NCBI RefSeq assembly: GCF_000744225.1
Contig: NZ_JQLN01000005.1
Location: forward strand, 1,883,001 to 1,947,000
DNA from: Kitasatospora mediocidica KCTC 9733
GTDB lineage: Bacteria > Actinomycetota > Actinomycetes > Streptomycetales > Streptomycetaceae
Direction: 5' to 3'
DNA: 64,000 nt
Numbering within the stretch: position 1 is the stretch's first letter; the number at the start of each line of letters is the position of its first letter. This document shows positions 1 through 7,210 of this stretch, one piece after another. The translations under genes were made by a program, and so were the position numbers. The notes under the pieces were generated by a model, which made no database searches, was not told where the DNA came from, and saw only the letters and a program-made list of their open reading frames with translations.

Positions 1-2
1 GC

Positions 3-146
3 GCGTGGCCGGCTGAGTCATCAAGGGGGCCCGTGATCCAGACCGGCGCGGTGGTCATGGACGACCTGTTCAAGTTCGGCTCTGAGGGACAGTCACTCAG
101 TTGGTCACGCAGAACGAGTCAGGGCCCTGCCGGATTTCTCCGGTAG
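3..146 (+). CDS. C-terminal fragment of an unrecognised protein (partial)
   Basis: The only forward frame open at the window edge runs to a TAG at 144-146 and includes the stretch VIQTGAVVMDDLFKFG. I do not recognise the family. The last part of the frame runs through the terminator-like hairpin at 119-152, so the present C terminus may come from the rearrangement that produced the repeat at 90-211. It could equally be non-coding. Confidence 0.25.
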   Translation, partial: AWPAESSRGPVIQTGAVVMDDLFKFGSEGQSLSWSRRTSQGPAGFLR

Positions 147-211
147 GGCCCTGAAGTCGAACTACTGGGTCGGGGTGGCGGGATTTGAACCCACGGCCTC
201 TTCGTCCCGAA
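90..211. repeat. Direct repeat copy 1: duplicated tRNA-Pro 3' end and terminator (att-like)
   Basis: This stretch matches 5327-5447 with a few substitutions and one single-base indel. The last 51 bases (161-211) are identical to 5397-5447, which is the 3' part of the tRNA-Pro gene from the anticodon loop onward. Identity stops abruptly inside the anticodon arm. This is the pattern left at the far end of an element integrated into a tRNA 3' end. The 5' half of the tRNA is absent here, so this copy is not a functional tRNA. Confidence 0.8.
119..152 (-). terminator. tRNA-type terminator hairpin, copy 1
   Basis: Arms AGGGCCCTGCCGGA and TCCGGTAGGGCCCT form a long stem. Compared with the copy at 5351-5396, the stem shows a paired change (C-G versus T-A) and a G-T versus A-T change. 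The two copies have therefore diverged while keeping their pairing. Confidence 0.6.
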
Positions 212-477
212 TCACGGGCGGGGCGGTCACTGAGGTCGTCTGCACAGGTCAGAGGCGATGCCAGATGCGCTGAGGGCCACCTGCTGGACGCCCCGGTTGC
301 TGTACTTCGCTGCTGTACCAACGAACGGCTGACGGACTGGAGGCTCGGGTCCCGCCACGTCGCGAGTGCGGAGAGTAACGAGAGAGGTAGCTTGTGGTCA
401 CCCGCTGTTGTGATCGTCGGACCGCTCCGCGCCGCTTGCGGCCACGGGCGAGCCGCAAGGGCCGAAAGGGTTTGCCC

Positions 478-1785
478 ATGCACGTCGTCTCCAGTCGCAC
501 TCGTCTCAGCAGGGCCGTCCTGGCAACGTGCGGAGTGTCGGTGCTGCTCACCTCGCACGCGATGCTCGGTTCGAGTGCCGCTGCCGCCGGATCGCGTTCA
601 TCCGACCAGGCCGCTCACGGTAGGGGCGCGGTCATCACCGTGACGACCGCCAAGGTCGGTGCGCCCGGCAACCCGGCGGTAGGTGTCGTTCCGTTCACGG
701 ATGCCGTCTACCGCACGTGCACCGACGCCCCGCCGACGTCGAGTGACTGCCTGATGGTCGGCGCCGTCCGAGACCCCTACGAGATCGGGCAGTTGGAGGT
801 GACGGTCGGCGAGTGGGTGGCCTTCCTGAACACGGTTGACCCTGCGGGCCGCGACCCCCACGGCCTCTACGACAGGACCGAGAGCTCGTCGGCCTGGCCG
901 AAGTACGGCTCGGTCAACTTCTCCGCCGCCGGCGGCGACGGCTGCCACTACTCCGTGGCGTATCCGGAGTGGGCGGACAAGCCGTACGGCTTCGCGAACT
1001 TCCTGAAGGCCGCGCGCTTCGTCAACGCGCTCTACAACGGCCGACTGATCTCCAAGCAGGACAGCAGCAGCCAGGGCTTCCACTACGTCACCTACCAGGT
1101 CGAACTGTCGCCGGAGACCGAGCGCGGGATGTACGACCTCGCCCGGCCGGACGCGACCCGAGCCCATGACTCCGGCTTCGTCGTACCGAGCCAGGACGAG
1201 TGGATCAAGGCGGCCTACTACGACCCGAACGGCGGCGGCACCTACTCCTACTGGAAGTACCCGACCAATCCCGGAGTCTTCGGCGACGGCGAGGCGACCG
1301 CTCCCGCCCCCACGGTCCTCAACCCCACCACCGGCGATGTCGTCAACGCGGCGACCCAGCCCCTCGCCTCGTACCACGCCACCGGCCAGCCGGCGCCGAA
1401 CTGGTGCCCCGGCGAGGTGCAGCCCGACGTCTGTGCCACCGTCAACCCGTTCGGACTCGATCCCGCCAGCTACGCGAGCGCCTACCAGGGCAGCCTCAGT
1501 ACGGTCGGCCAGGCGAGGAGCACCTCACCGTGGGGCACCCTCGACCAGGGCGGCAACGCGGTCGAGTCGACCGACACGATCACGCCGCCCCCGACCGGAG
1601 GCGACTCCGCACGGGTCTGGCGCCGCGCGCACGGCGGGGTGTCCAACGCCGGCGCGTATCAGATGTGGCCCTCCGCGGTCGGACTCCAGCCCCAGGACAA
1701 CGTGTTCTTCAACCTCACCTATCCGTGGTTCGGCATCCGGCTCGGAGTGATCGGCGACCTGGAGCCCAGGGGCGGCGGCAGCTGA
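478..1785 (+). CDS. Secreted SUMF1/FGE-sulfatase-domain protein
   Basis: The predicted product has 435 residues. The ATG at 478 starts a classic signal peptide (basic RTRLSR, hydrophobic core, Ala-rich cleavage region near residue 38), and a GAAAGGG sits upstream. The mature part has the formylglycine-generating-enzyme-like fold pattern seen in many secreted proteins: VTVGEWVAFLNTVDP near the N terminus, then VPSQDEWIKAAYY, a GGNAVE segment, RRAHGG, and a final FGIRLG. Family members range from true formylglycine-generating enzymes to proteins of unknown role. I do not see an obvious paired sulfatase or the catalytic Cys pair clearly enough to claim catalysis. It lies inside the tRNA-flanked segment and is the only gene there apart from the lectin on the plus strand. 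Confidence 0.75.
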   Translation: MHVVSSRTRLSRAVLATCGVSVLLTSHAMLGSSAAAAGSRSSDQAAHGRGAVITVTTAKVGAPGNPAVGVVPFTDAVYRTCTDAPPTSSDCLMVGAVRDPYEIGQLEVTVGEWVAFLNTVDPAGRDPHGLYDRTESSSAWPKYGSVNFSAAGGDGCHYSVAYPEWADKPYGFANFLKAARFVNALYNGRLISKQDSSSQGFHYVTYQVELSPETERGMYDLARPDATRAHDSGFVVPSQDEWIKAAYYDPNGGGTYSYWKYPTNPGVFGDGEATAPAPTVLNPTTGDVVNAATQPLASYHATGQPAPNWCPGEVQPDVCATVNPFGLDPASYASAYQGSLSTVGQARSTSPWGTLDQGGNAVESTDTITPPPTGGDSARVWRRAHGGVSNAGAYQMWPSAVGLQPQDNVFFNLTYPWFGIRLGVIGDLEPRGGGS

Positions 1786-1934
1786 ACCACGGTCCACGTC
1801 GCCGTCGCTCGCGGGTCCTGATGGCCGAAGCCCTGTCACCGGACATTCTCGCGGGCCCGACGGTGTCGCCGATGAATGTCGGTGCGGTCCTGTTCGAGGT
1901 GTGCCCGGGGCGGGGGTCCCCGGGCACCCGGGGA

Positions 1935-2417
1935 CTACGGCGTCACGATGTCGAACTCCACGTCGTGCAGTGGGCTGACCTGGTCATCGGCACTTTCGAG
2001 GTGCACCCAGCCGCCGTCCAGTTCGCCGTGCGGAGGAGCGGTCGGCGAAATCTGCACCGGGAGAAGCACGGTGGCCGTGCGCAGCGCGCGCAGGCCCGGC
2101 GGAAACGTGCAGGTGACGACGGTGCCGGTCCCGTCGGTGGTGCAGGTCGAGGGGAAAGAGGCGCCCGTGGTGGTGGCGCCGTTCGGCAGGGTGACCCGCA
2201 CGCTGTGGGCCGAGGCGCTGGTGTCCGGTCCATCGTTGACCACCAGGACGTTGACGGTCGTCGACCCACCCGGAGGAGCAGGCGGGACGGTGATGCTGAC
2301 CACGGCGTAGTGCGAGTCGGAGGGGCCTGCGGCCATGGCTGGGGTTGCTGCCAGCAGGCATGCTGCCGCGACCGTCCACAGCGCCAACTGCCGTCGCGAT
2401 CCTGGTCCGTGAGTCAT
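1935..2417 (-). CDS. Small secreted protein with a DUF11/CARDB-like beta-sandwich domain
   Basis: The predicted product has 160 residues. The ATG at 2417 gives a signal peptide (RRQLALWTVAAACLLAATPAMA). The mature sequence has the pattern of DUF11/CARDB repeats: VVSITVPPAPPGGSTTVNVLVVNDGPD followed by alternating Thr/Val-rich strands and one disulfide-type Cys pair (STCTTDG and VTCTFP). Such domains are extracellular immunoglobulin-like modules in cell-wall or adhesin proteins. Here one domain stands alone with no anchor. It lies convergent to the SUMF1-domain gene and is followed on the minus strand by the GH16-like gene. No enzymatic role is apparent. Confidence 0.6.
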   Translation of the reverse strand: MTHGPGSRRQLALWTVAAACLLAATPAMAAGPSDSHYAVVSITVPPAPPGGSTTVNVLVVNDGPDTSASAHSVRVTLPNGATTTGASFPSTCTTDGTGTVVTCTFPPGLRALRTATVLLPVQISPTAPPHGELDGGWVHLESADDQVSPLHDVEFDIVTP

Positions 2418-2626
2418 AGCAAGCACCTGCCTTGTCTGAGAGCCAACGTGCTGCGGTGCGTGGGACGCCCGGGGCGTCCGGGGACGCCCGCCGGTCAGGG
2501 TGCCGGGGCGACCGGTTGGAGCGGCCGATGGGGTATCGCGCCACGTTAACTGACTGGACGTCGGAGGGGTGGACGACTCGTCTGCTGCCGGCGAGGCGGT
2601 GCTGCCGGAGGGGGTGGTGCGTGCGC

Positions 2627-3490
2627 TCACCGGTACACCCGGACGTAGTCGGCGGCCGAGGTGATCGGCGTGGAGTTCTGCGGCCCGGGGTGATAGGTCC
2701 CCGCCTCCACCGAGAGGTTCAGGATGAGGTAGGCCGACCAGGACGCGCCCACTCCGGTCCCGTCGGAGAAGACCTTCACGCCGTTCACGTACCAGTCCAC
2801 CGAGGTGGCGCCGTAGTGTGTCCCGATGACGACCCAGTCGCCCGGAGCCACCCCGGCGGCATTGGTGTAGTAGTCCTGGGACGCCTGGACGTGGTTGGTC
2901 AGCTCCAGCAGGTTCGGGTTGTCGGGGTGGTACTCGTACTTGTCGATCTCGTTGTCGCCGTTGCGCCAACTCCACAGAGCGGGCCAGGCGCCGATGCCGG
3001 AAGGCATCTGGACCCGGGTCTCGATGTAGTCGTCCGTCCGGACCTGGAAGCCCTCCGAGGAACCCTCGGTGGTGAGCAGCCCGGTGGTCCAAGCCTGCTT
3101 GCCGTTCTCCAGGACGTGGGAGCTGGGCTGGGCGGTGAAGGTGGCGACACCGTTGGCGACGGTCACAGCGGACTGGGCCAGCCAGTCGAGCTTGTCGTCG
3201 TTGGGGTTGTGAGTGCCGTACTGGTAGGCGCTGGTCGTGGTGCCGACCCAGCGGGTTCCGTAGGCGATGGGCTGGTTGAACTCCTCGTCCCAGGTGAGGG
3301 TCTTCCCCTGGGTCGGATCCGCCGGAGGCCCGGACGGCGGGGCCACCGTCAGAGTCTGCTGGGGCAGGTCGTGGTAGCCCGTACTGTCCTTGTAGTAGCC
3401 GAATTCCGAGTACGTGCCGGCAAGGAAGGTCCGCGCGCCCGAGGTGTAGGTGAATCCTGACGGGCAGATGGTCACGTTGTGGCGCGTCAC
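2627..3490 (-). CDS. Glycoside hydrolase family 16-like protein, probably 5'-truncated
   Basis: The predicted product has 287 residues. A short beta-rich segment (GARTFLAGTYSEFGYYKD) precedes a GH16 domain from about residue 62 (LTWDEEFNQP) to the end (YVRVYR). The GH16 active-site pattern ExDxxE is present as NEIDKYE, so the catalytic core looks intact. Family members cleave beta-glucans, laminarin, agar and related polymers outside the cell. The first usable start is a GTG at 3490, and the frame is open upstream only to a stop at 3569-3571 with no Met and no signal peptide. That is odd for this family and suggests the secretion signal was lost. Confidence 0.75.
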   Translation of the reverse strand: MTRHNVTICPSGFTYTSGARTFLAGTYSEFGYYKDSTGYHDLPQQTLTVAPPSGPPADPTQGKTLTWDEEFNQPIAYGTRWVGTTTSAYQYGTHNPNDDKLDWLAQSAVTVANGVATFTAQPSSHVLENGKQAWTTGLLTTEGSSEGFQVRTDDYIETRVQMPSGIGAWPALWSWRNGDNEIDKYEYHPDNPNLLELTNHVQASQDYYTNAAGVAPGDWVVIGTHYGATSVDWYVNGVKVFSDGTGVGASWSAYLILNLSVEAGTYHPGPQNSTPITSAADYVRVYR

Positions 3491-3656
3491 TGCGGCTTGG
3501 AGCCTCCGCGCCGGGGATCTAAACCCCTCGTCAACGGACGGCGCGTCAAGATCGATCTGGCGGGCGTATCAGGTTCGTCAAGGTGGTCTGGATCGGTCGA
3601 GAAGTGGATCTAGCATCCGGATCTCGCACATTCCAGTGAGGAATCAGGGGTTCACC

Positions 3657-5147
3657 ATGCGCGCTTTCTCGCGCCTGAAACAAACGTTGCGCCAACGCGC
3701 CGTCACGGCGGTTCTGTTGATGGCCCTGGCGATGGCAGGGGTGGGCGGCCTGGCCGCACCGCAGCGTGCTGCCGCAGCTGGCGCCAACGGCTGCGCGGGG
3801 CAGGACACCCCAGGGGGTGGCAACTGCATCAGCGCCCTGATCAATTCCATCTTCGGTGAGATCAACGTCTTCGTCTCGGCGGCTCGGGGCGCCAAGAGCG
3901 ACAATGCGAAGTTCACCCAGGACGCCGTCACCCAGTTCCAGGCCACGGCGCCCGGTTACAACATCCTGGTGTTCAAGTACGACGGCACCGACGCCTACGA
4001 CACCAAATGGTTCGTCAACCCCTATGCGGCGAACATGCACGGCGTGCTGATCGACACGACCTTCAAGCTGCAGCACCACGACTCGGAGGGCGGCCCGTTC
4101 GGCTACGACGACTTCCGGCTCTGGGTCTTCAAGGGCGAGTCGACGTTCACCAACAAGGGGGACGGTGGCTACTCGAACTGGGCTTTCGTGGGGAGCGACG
4201 GCGAGACGGACACGGTGCGCCACCCCCCGTGCGGGAAGATCGCCTGCAGTCACACCGACCGCACCCTCCACTTTCCCGCCCGGTCCACCCCGCAGCAGAC
4301 CAACAGCCTGAGCCCGGACGCCAGTTCCGGCCACCACGCCTGCCTGGACGTCGACCAGAACGGCACCGCCAACGGCACCCCGATCCAGCTGTGGGACTGC
4401 CACGGCGGCAGCAACCAGTCCTGGACGTACAACGGCTTCCAGCTCCGTGCCAACGGCAAGTGCCTCGACCTGCCCGATGACAACACGGCGCAGGGGACCA
4501 AGCTCCAGCTCTGGGACTGCGTGGAGGCCGCCAGTCAGCGCTGGTACCTGACGCCCGACGGCACCTTCCGGCACATGGAGGACCCCACGGACCGCAGCAA
4601 GGATGTCTGCATCGACGTCCCCAACGGCGTGGTCAGCAACGGTACCCGGCTCCAGGTCTGGGGCTGCGGATCGGCGGCCAACGGCAGCCTCGGCCACCAG
4701 AGCTGGCACTGGGGCGGCGTGATCGTGGACGGCGGCGGCGGGGGAACGGGTGACGGCGGGAAGGTGATCGACGGCACGCCGTACCTGCGCCTGTCGGACG
4801 GCCTGGGCGCCGTCGTCACCGGCTCCAACGCCGGAGCGCCGGTCGTCGCCGGGATCCGGGGCGGCAGCGACTCGAAGTGGCAGTTCACCTCCCTGGGCGG
4901 CGGCCGCTACAAGATCACAAACGTCTCCTCCGGCCTGGCTCTCACCGAGAACACCGGCAGCTATCTCGCCGAGACCCAGCCCTGGAACGGTGCCGACGAG
5001 CAGAAATGGGAGCTCGCCAGCACTGGGAACGGCACCTACCAGATCCGGATCAGCTCCGACGACTGCCTGACCTACGACGAGGACTTCAAGACCCTGGGCG
5101 TGTGGACCTGCAAGAGCGGCTGGACCCAGCAGTGGGCACTCAGCTGA
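3657..5147 (+). CDS. Secreted ricin-type beta-trefoil lectin-domain protein
   Basis: The predicted product has 496 residues. The ATG at 3657 has a GAGG upstream and encodes a signal peptide ending near AAAA at about residue 40. An N-terminal domain of about 170 residues that I do not recognise contains FNAKFTQDAVTQFQ-like helices and DTKWFVNPY. It is followed by a ricin-B/CBM13 trefoil with QxW-type repeats (NQSWTY, SQRWYL, HQSWHW), a Gly-rich linker at about residue 360, and a second beta-trefoil (SKWQFT, EQKWEL, TQQWAL). The lectin modules bind sugars. The N-terminal domain would set the activity, which is unknown. A strong hairpin follows at 5166-5190. Confidence 0.75.
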   Translation: MRAFSRLKQTLRQRAVTAVLLMALAMAGVGGLAAPQRAAAAGANGCAGQDTPGGGNCISALINSIFGEINVFVSAARGAKSDNAKFTQDAVTQFQATAPGYNILVFKYDGTDAYDTKWFVNPYAANMHGVLIDTTFKLQHHDSEGGPFGYDDFRLWVFKGESTFTNKGDGGYSNWAFVGSDGETDTVRHPPCGKIACSHTDRTLHFPARSTPQQTNSLSPDASSGHHACLDVDQNGTANGTPIQLWDCHGGSNQSWTYNGFQLRANGKCLDLPDDNTAQGTKLQLWDCVEAASQRWYLTPDGTFRHMEDPTDRSKDVCIDVPNGVVSNGTRLQVWGCGSAANGSLGHQSWHWGGVIVDGGGGGTGDGGKVIDGTPYLRLSDGLGAVVTGSNAGAPVVAGIRGGSDSKWQFTSLGGGRYKITNVSSGLALTENTGSYLAETQPWNGADEQKWELASTGNGTYQIRISSDDCLTYDEDFKTLGVWTCKSGWTQQWALS

Positions 5148-5165
5148 CTGCCCGGTGACCCGAAC

Positions 5166-5190
5166 GGGCCCGCCGCGCTGCGGCGGGCCC
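5166..5190 (+). terminator. Terminator hairpin after the lectin-domain gene
   Basis: A perfect 11-bp GC stem (GGGCCCGCCGC with GCGGCGGGCCC) and a 3-nt loop lie 18 bases after the stop codon. Confidence 0.75.
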
Positions 5191-5326
5191 ACCAGCGGGT
5201 CCCCCTGCTACCAACACTGGCTTGGACTGACCACGCCCTCGCCTCGTGACCTTCGGGAGCGGGCGGTACTGGCGACTGTCACGGCTGGCGAACCGGTTCG
5301 TGTTACTCAAGCGAGATCCTGAGCCT

Positions 5327-5479
<153 letters not shown>

Positions 5480-5579
5480 GTCCTGCGGTTTGTCGCTCTG
5501 TTTCCTTCGCAACGAGTAGAACTCTACCCGACGCAGGTCAGGAGACGAAATCCGGTTTCTGGGCGGGTGTGGGGAGGGG

Positions 5580-6521
5580 TCAGGGGCGGGGGGTGAGGGT
5601 GAGGAGGGTGGCTTCGGGGGGGCAGGCGAAGCGGACGGGGGTGTAGCGGTTGGTGCCGCAGCCGGCGGAGACGTGGAGGTAGGACTCGCGGCCGCCGGCG
5701 CGGTGGGTGGAGAGGCCCTTGACGCGCTTGGTGTCCAGGTCGCAGTTGGTCACCAGGGCGCCGTAGAAGGGGATGCAGAGCTGGCCGCCGTGGGTGTGAC
5801 CGGCCAGGATCAGGGGGTAGCCGTCGGCGGTGAACGCGTCCAGGCTGCGGAGGTAGGGGGCGTGCACCACGCCGATGGAGAGGTCGGCGTCGGCTGACGG
5901 TCCGCCGGATACGTCGGCGTAGCGGTCACGGCGGATGTGCGGGTCGTCCAGGCCGGTGAACTCGACGTCCAGGCCGGCCAGCGGGAGCCGGCCGCGGCTG
6001 TTGGTGAGGTCGAGCCAGCCGGCGCCGTCGAAGCCGTCGCGGAGCTTCTCCCACGGGTTGTGGACGGCGCCGGTGATGCCGCGTCGGCCGGTGCCGTCGG
6101 CGTTGTTGAGTCCGTGGTTTCCGCTGCTCAGGGCCTTGAGGTAGCGGGTCGGGCTCTTCGGGGTCGGACCGTAGTAGTCGTTGGAGCCGAAGACGTAGAC
6201 GCCGGGGAACTCCATCAGCGGGCCGAGGGCGGCCAGGGTGGCGGGCACGGCGAGCGGGTCGGAGAGGTTGTCGCCGGTGTTCACCACCAGGTCGGGGCGG
6301 AGGCCGGCCAGGCTCTGCAGCCAGCGCTGCTTCTTCCGCTGCCCGACGACCATGTGGATGTCCGAGACCTGGAGTACCCGGACCGGCTTGGCCCCCTTCG
6401 GCAGGACGGCGGCCTGCACCCGGCGCAGCCGGAAGGCACGGACCTCGTACCCGACGGAGTAGGTGAGGCAGGCGGCGCCGGTCGCGGCGATTCCGAGCGG
6501 AACGGAGTACAGCTTTCGCAT
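5580..6521 (-). CDS. Membrane-anchored metallophosphoesterase (YkuE-like)
   Basis: The predicted product has 313 residues. The ATG at 6521 is chosen because the next residues (MRKLYSVPLGIAATGAACLTY) form an N-terminal membrane anchor. The calcineurin-like metal-binding motifs are all present: VSDIHM, VVNTGDNLSD, GSNDYYG (the family GNHD position, here with Ser) and AGHTHGGQ. Relatives hydrolyse phosphomonoesters or lipid-linked phosphates at the outer membrane face. The substrate cannot be read from the sequence. It is divergent from the GatB/YqeY gene, an arrangement I recall from other streptomycetes. Confidence 0.85.
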   Translation of the reverse strand: MRKLYSVPLGIAATGAACLTYSVGYEVRAFRLRRVQAAVLPKGAKPVRVLQVSDIHMVVGQRKKQRWLQSLAGLRPDLVVNTGDNLSDPLAVPATLAALGPLMEFPGVYVFGSNDYYGPTPKSPTRYLKALSSGNHGLNNADGTGRRGITGAVHNPWEKLRDGFDGAGWLDLTNSRGRLPLAGLDVEFTGLDDPHIRRDRYADVSGGPSADADLSIGVVHAPYLRSLDAFTADGYPLILAGHTHGGQLCIPFYGALVTNCDLDTKRVKGLSTHRAGGRESYLHVSAGCGTNRYTPVRFACPPEATLLTLTPRP

Positions 6522-6700
6522 CGTCCCATCGTCGCAGACCATGACACGGCGAGTGCACGCCCCCTGACGCGCCGGGAGCGTGCGCCCTGAGGGCGGTCGG
6601 TCGGTGATCGGCCGGCGATCGGCTGGTGATCGCCCGGAGCTCAGGCGGTGGCGGGGTTAATCGGGGGCGGGGGCAGGGCGTAGGTGTAAGACTCGGCTGC

Positions 6701-7156
6701 ATGACAACGCTCAAGGAGCGGCTGCGGGATGACCTGACGGCCGCGATCAAGGCTCGGGACGAGCTGCGCTCGTCCACCATTCGGCTGACCCTGGCCGCCG
6801 TCACCGGAGCGGAGACGGCCGGCAAGGTGAAGCGTGAGCTCACGGACGGCGAGGTGCTGCAGGTCGTCCGGGGGGAGGCGAAGAAGCGCCTGGACGCTGC
6901 CACCGCCTTCGAGGGCGCCGGCCGAACCGAGTCCGCGGCGCGTGAGCGGGCCGAGGGTGTGGTGCTGGCGGAGTACCTGCCGAAGCAGCTCGACGACGAC
7001 GAGCTGGCGGCGATCGTCGCCGACGCGGTCGCCGAGAGCGGGGCGAGCGGGCCGCAGGCGATGGGGGCCGTGATGAAGATCGTCCGGCCGAAGGTGGACG
7101 GTGTGGCGGAGGGCGGCCGGGTGGCCGCCGCCGTGAAGGCCGCTCTGCAGAAGTAG
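6701..7156 (+). CDS. GatB/YqeY domain-containing protein
   Basis: The predicted product has 151 residues, the usual length for this family. The ATG at 6701 gives MTTLKERLRDDLTAAIKARDE, the conserved start. Other hallmarks are STIRLTLAAV, EVLQVVRGEAKKR, LAEYLPKQLDDDELAAIV and MGAVMKIV. The family resembles the tRNA-interacting tail of the amidotransferase subunit GatB, and its cellular role is not settled. No clear Shine-Dalgarno sequence precedes the start, so the message could be leaderless. It converges on the penicillin-binding-protein gene across a long palindrome. Confidence 0.9.
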   Translation: MTTLKERLRDDLTAAIKARDELRSSTIRLTLAAVTGAETAGKVKRELTDGEVLQVVRGEAKKRLDAATAFEGAGRTESAARERAEGVVLAEYLPKQLDDDELAAIVADAVAESGASGPQAMGAVMKIVRPKVDGVAEGGRVAAAVKAALQK

Positions 7157-7174
7157 GCGAGAAGTAGGCGAGGA

Positions 7175-7210
7175 GAGGGGGAGGGGGCGGGGCCCCGCCC
7201 CCTCCCCCTC
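7175..7210. terminator. 36-bp perfect palindrome, bidirectional terminator
   Basis: Arms at 7175-7192 and 7193-7210 are exact reverse complements, almost all G and C. The palindrome lies between two convergent genes and touches the stop codon of the penicillin-binding-protein gene. Confidence 0.7.

Noticed and set aside
161..211. A second functional tRNA-Pro gene
   Set aside because: Only the 3' half from the anticodon loop is present. The D arm and acceptor 5' strand are missing.
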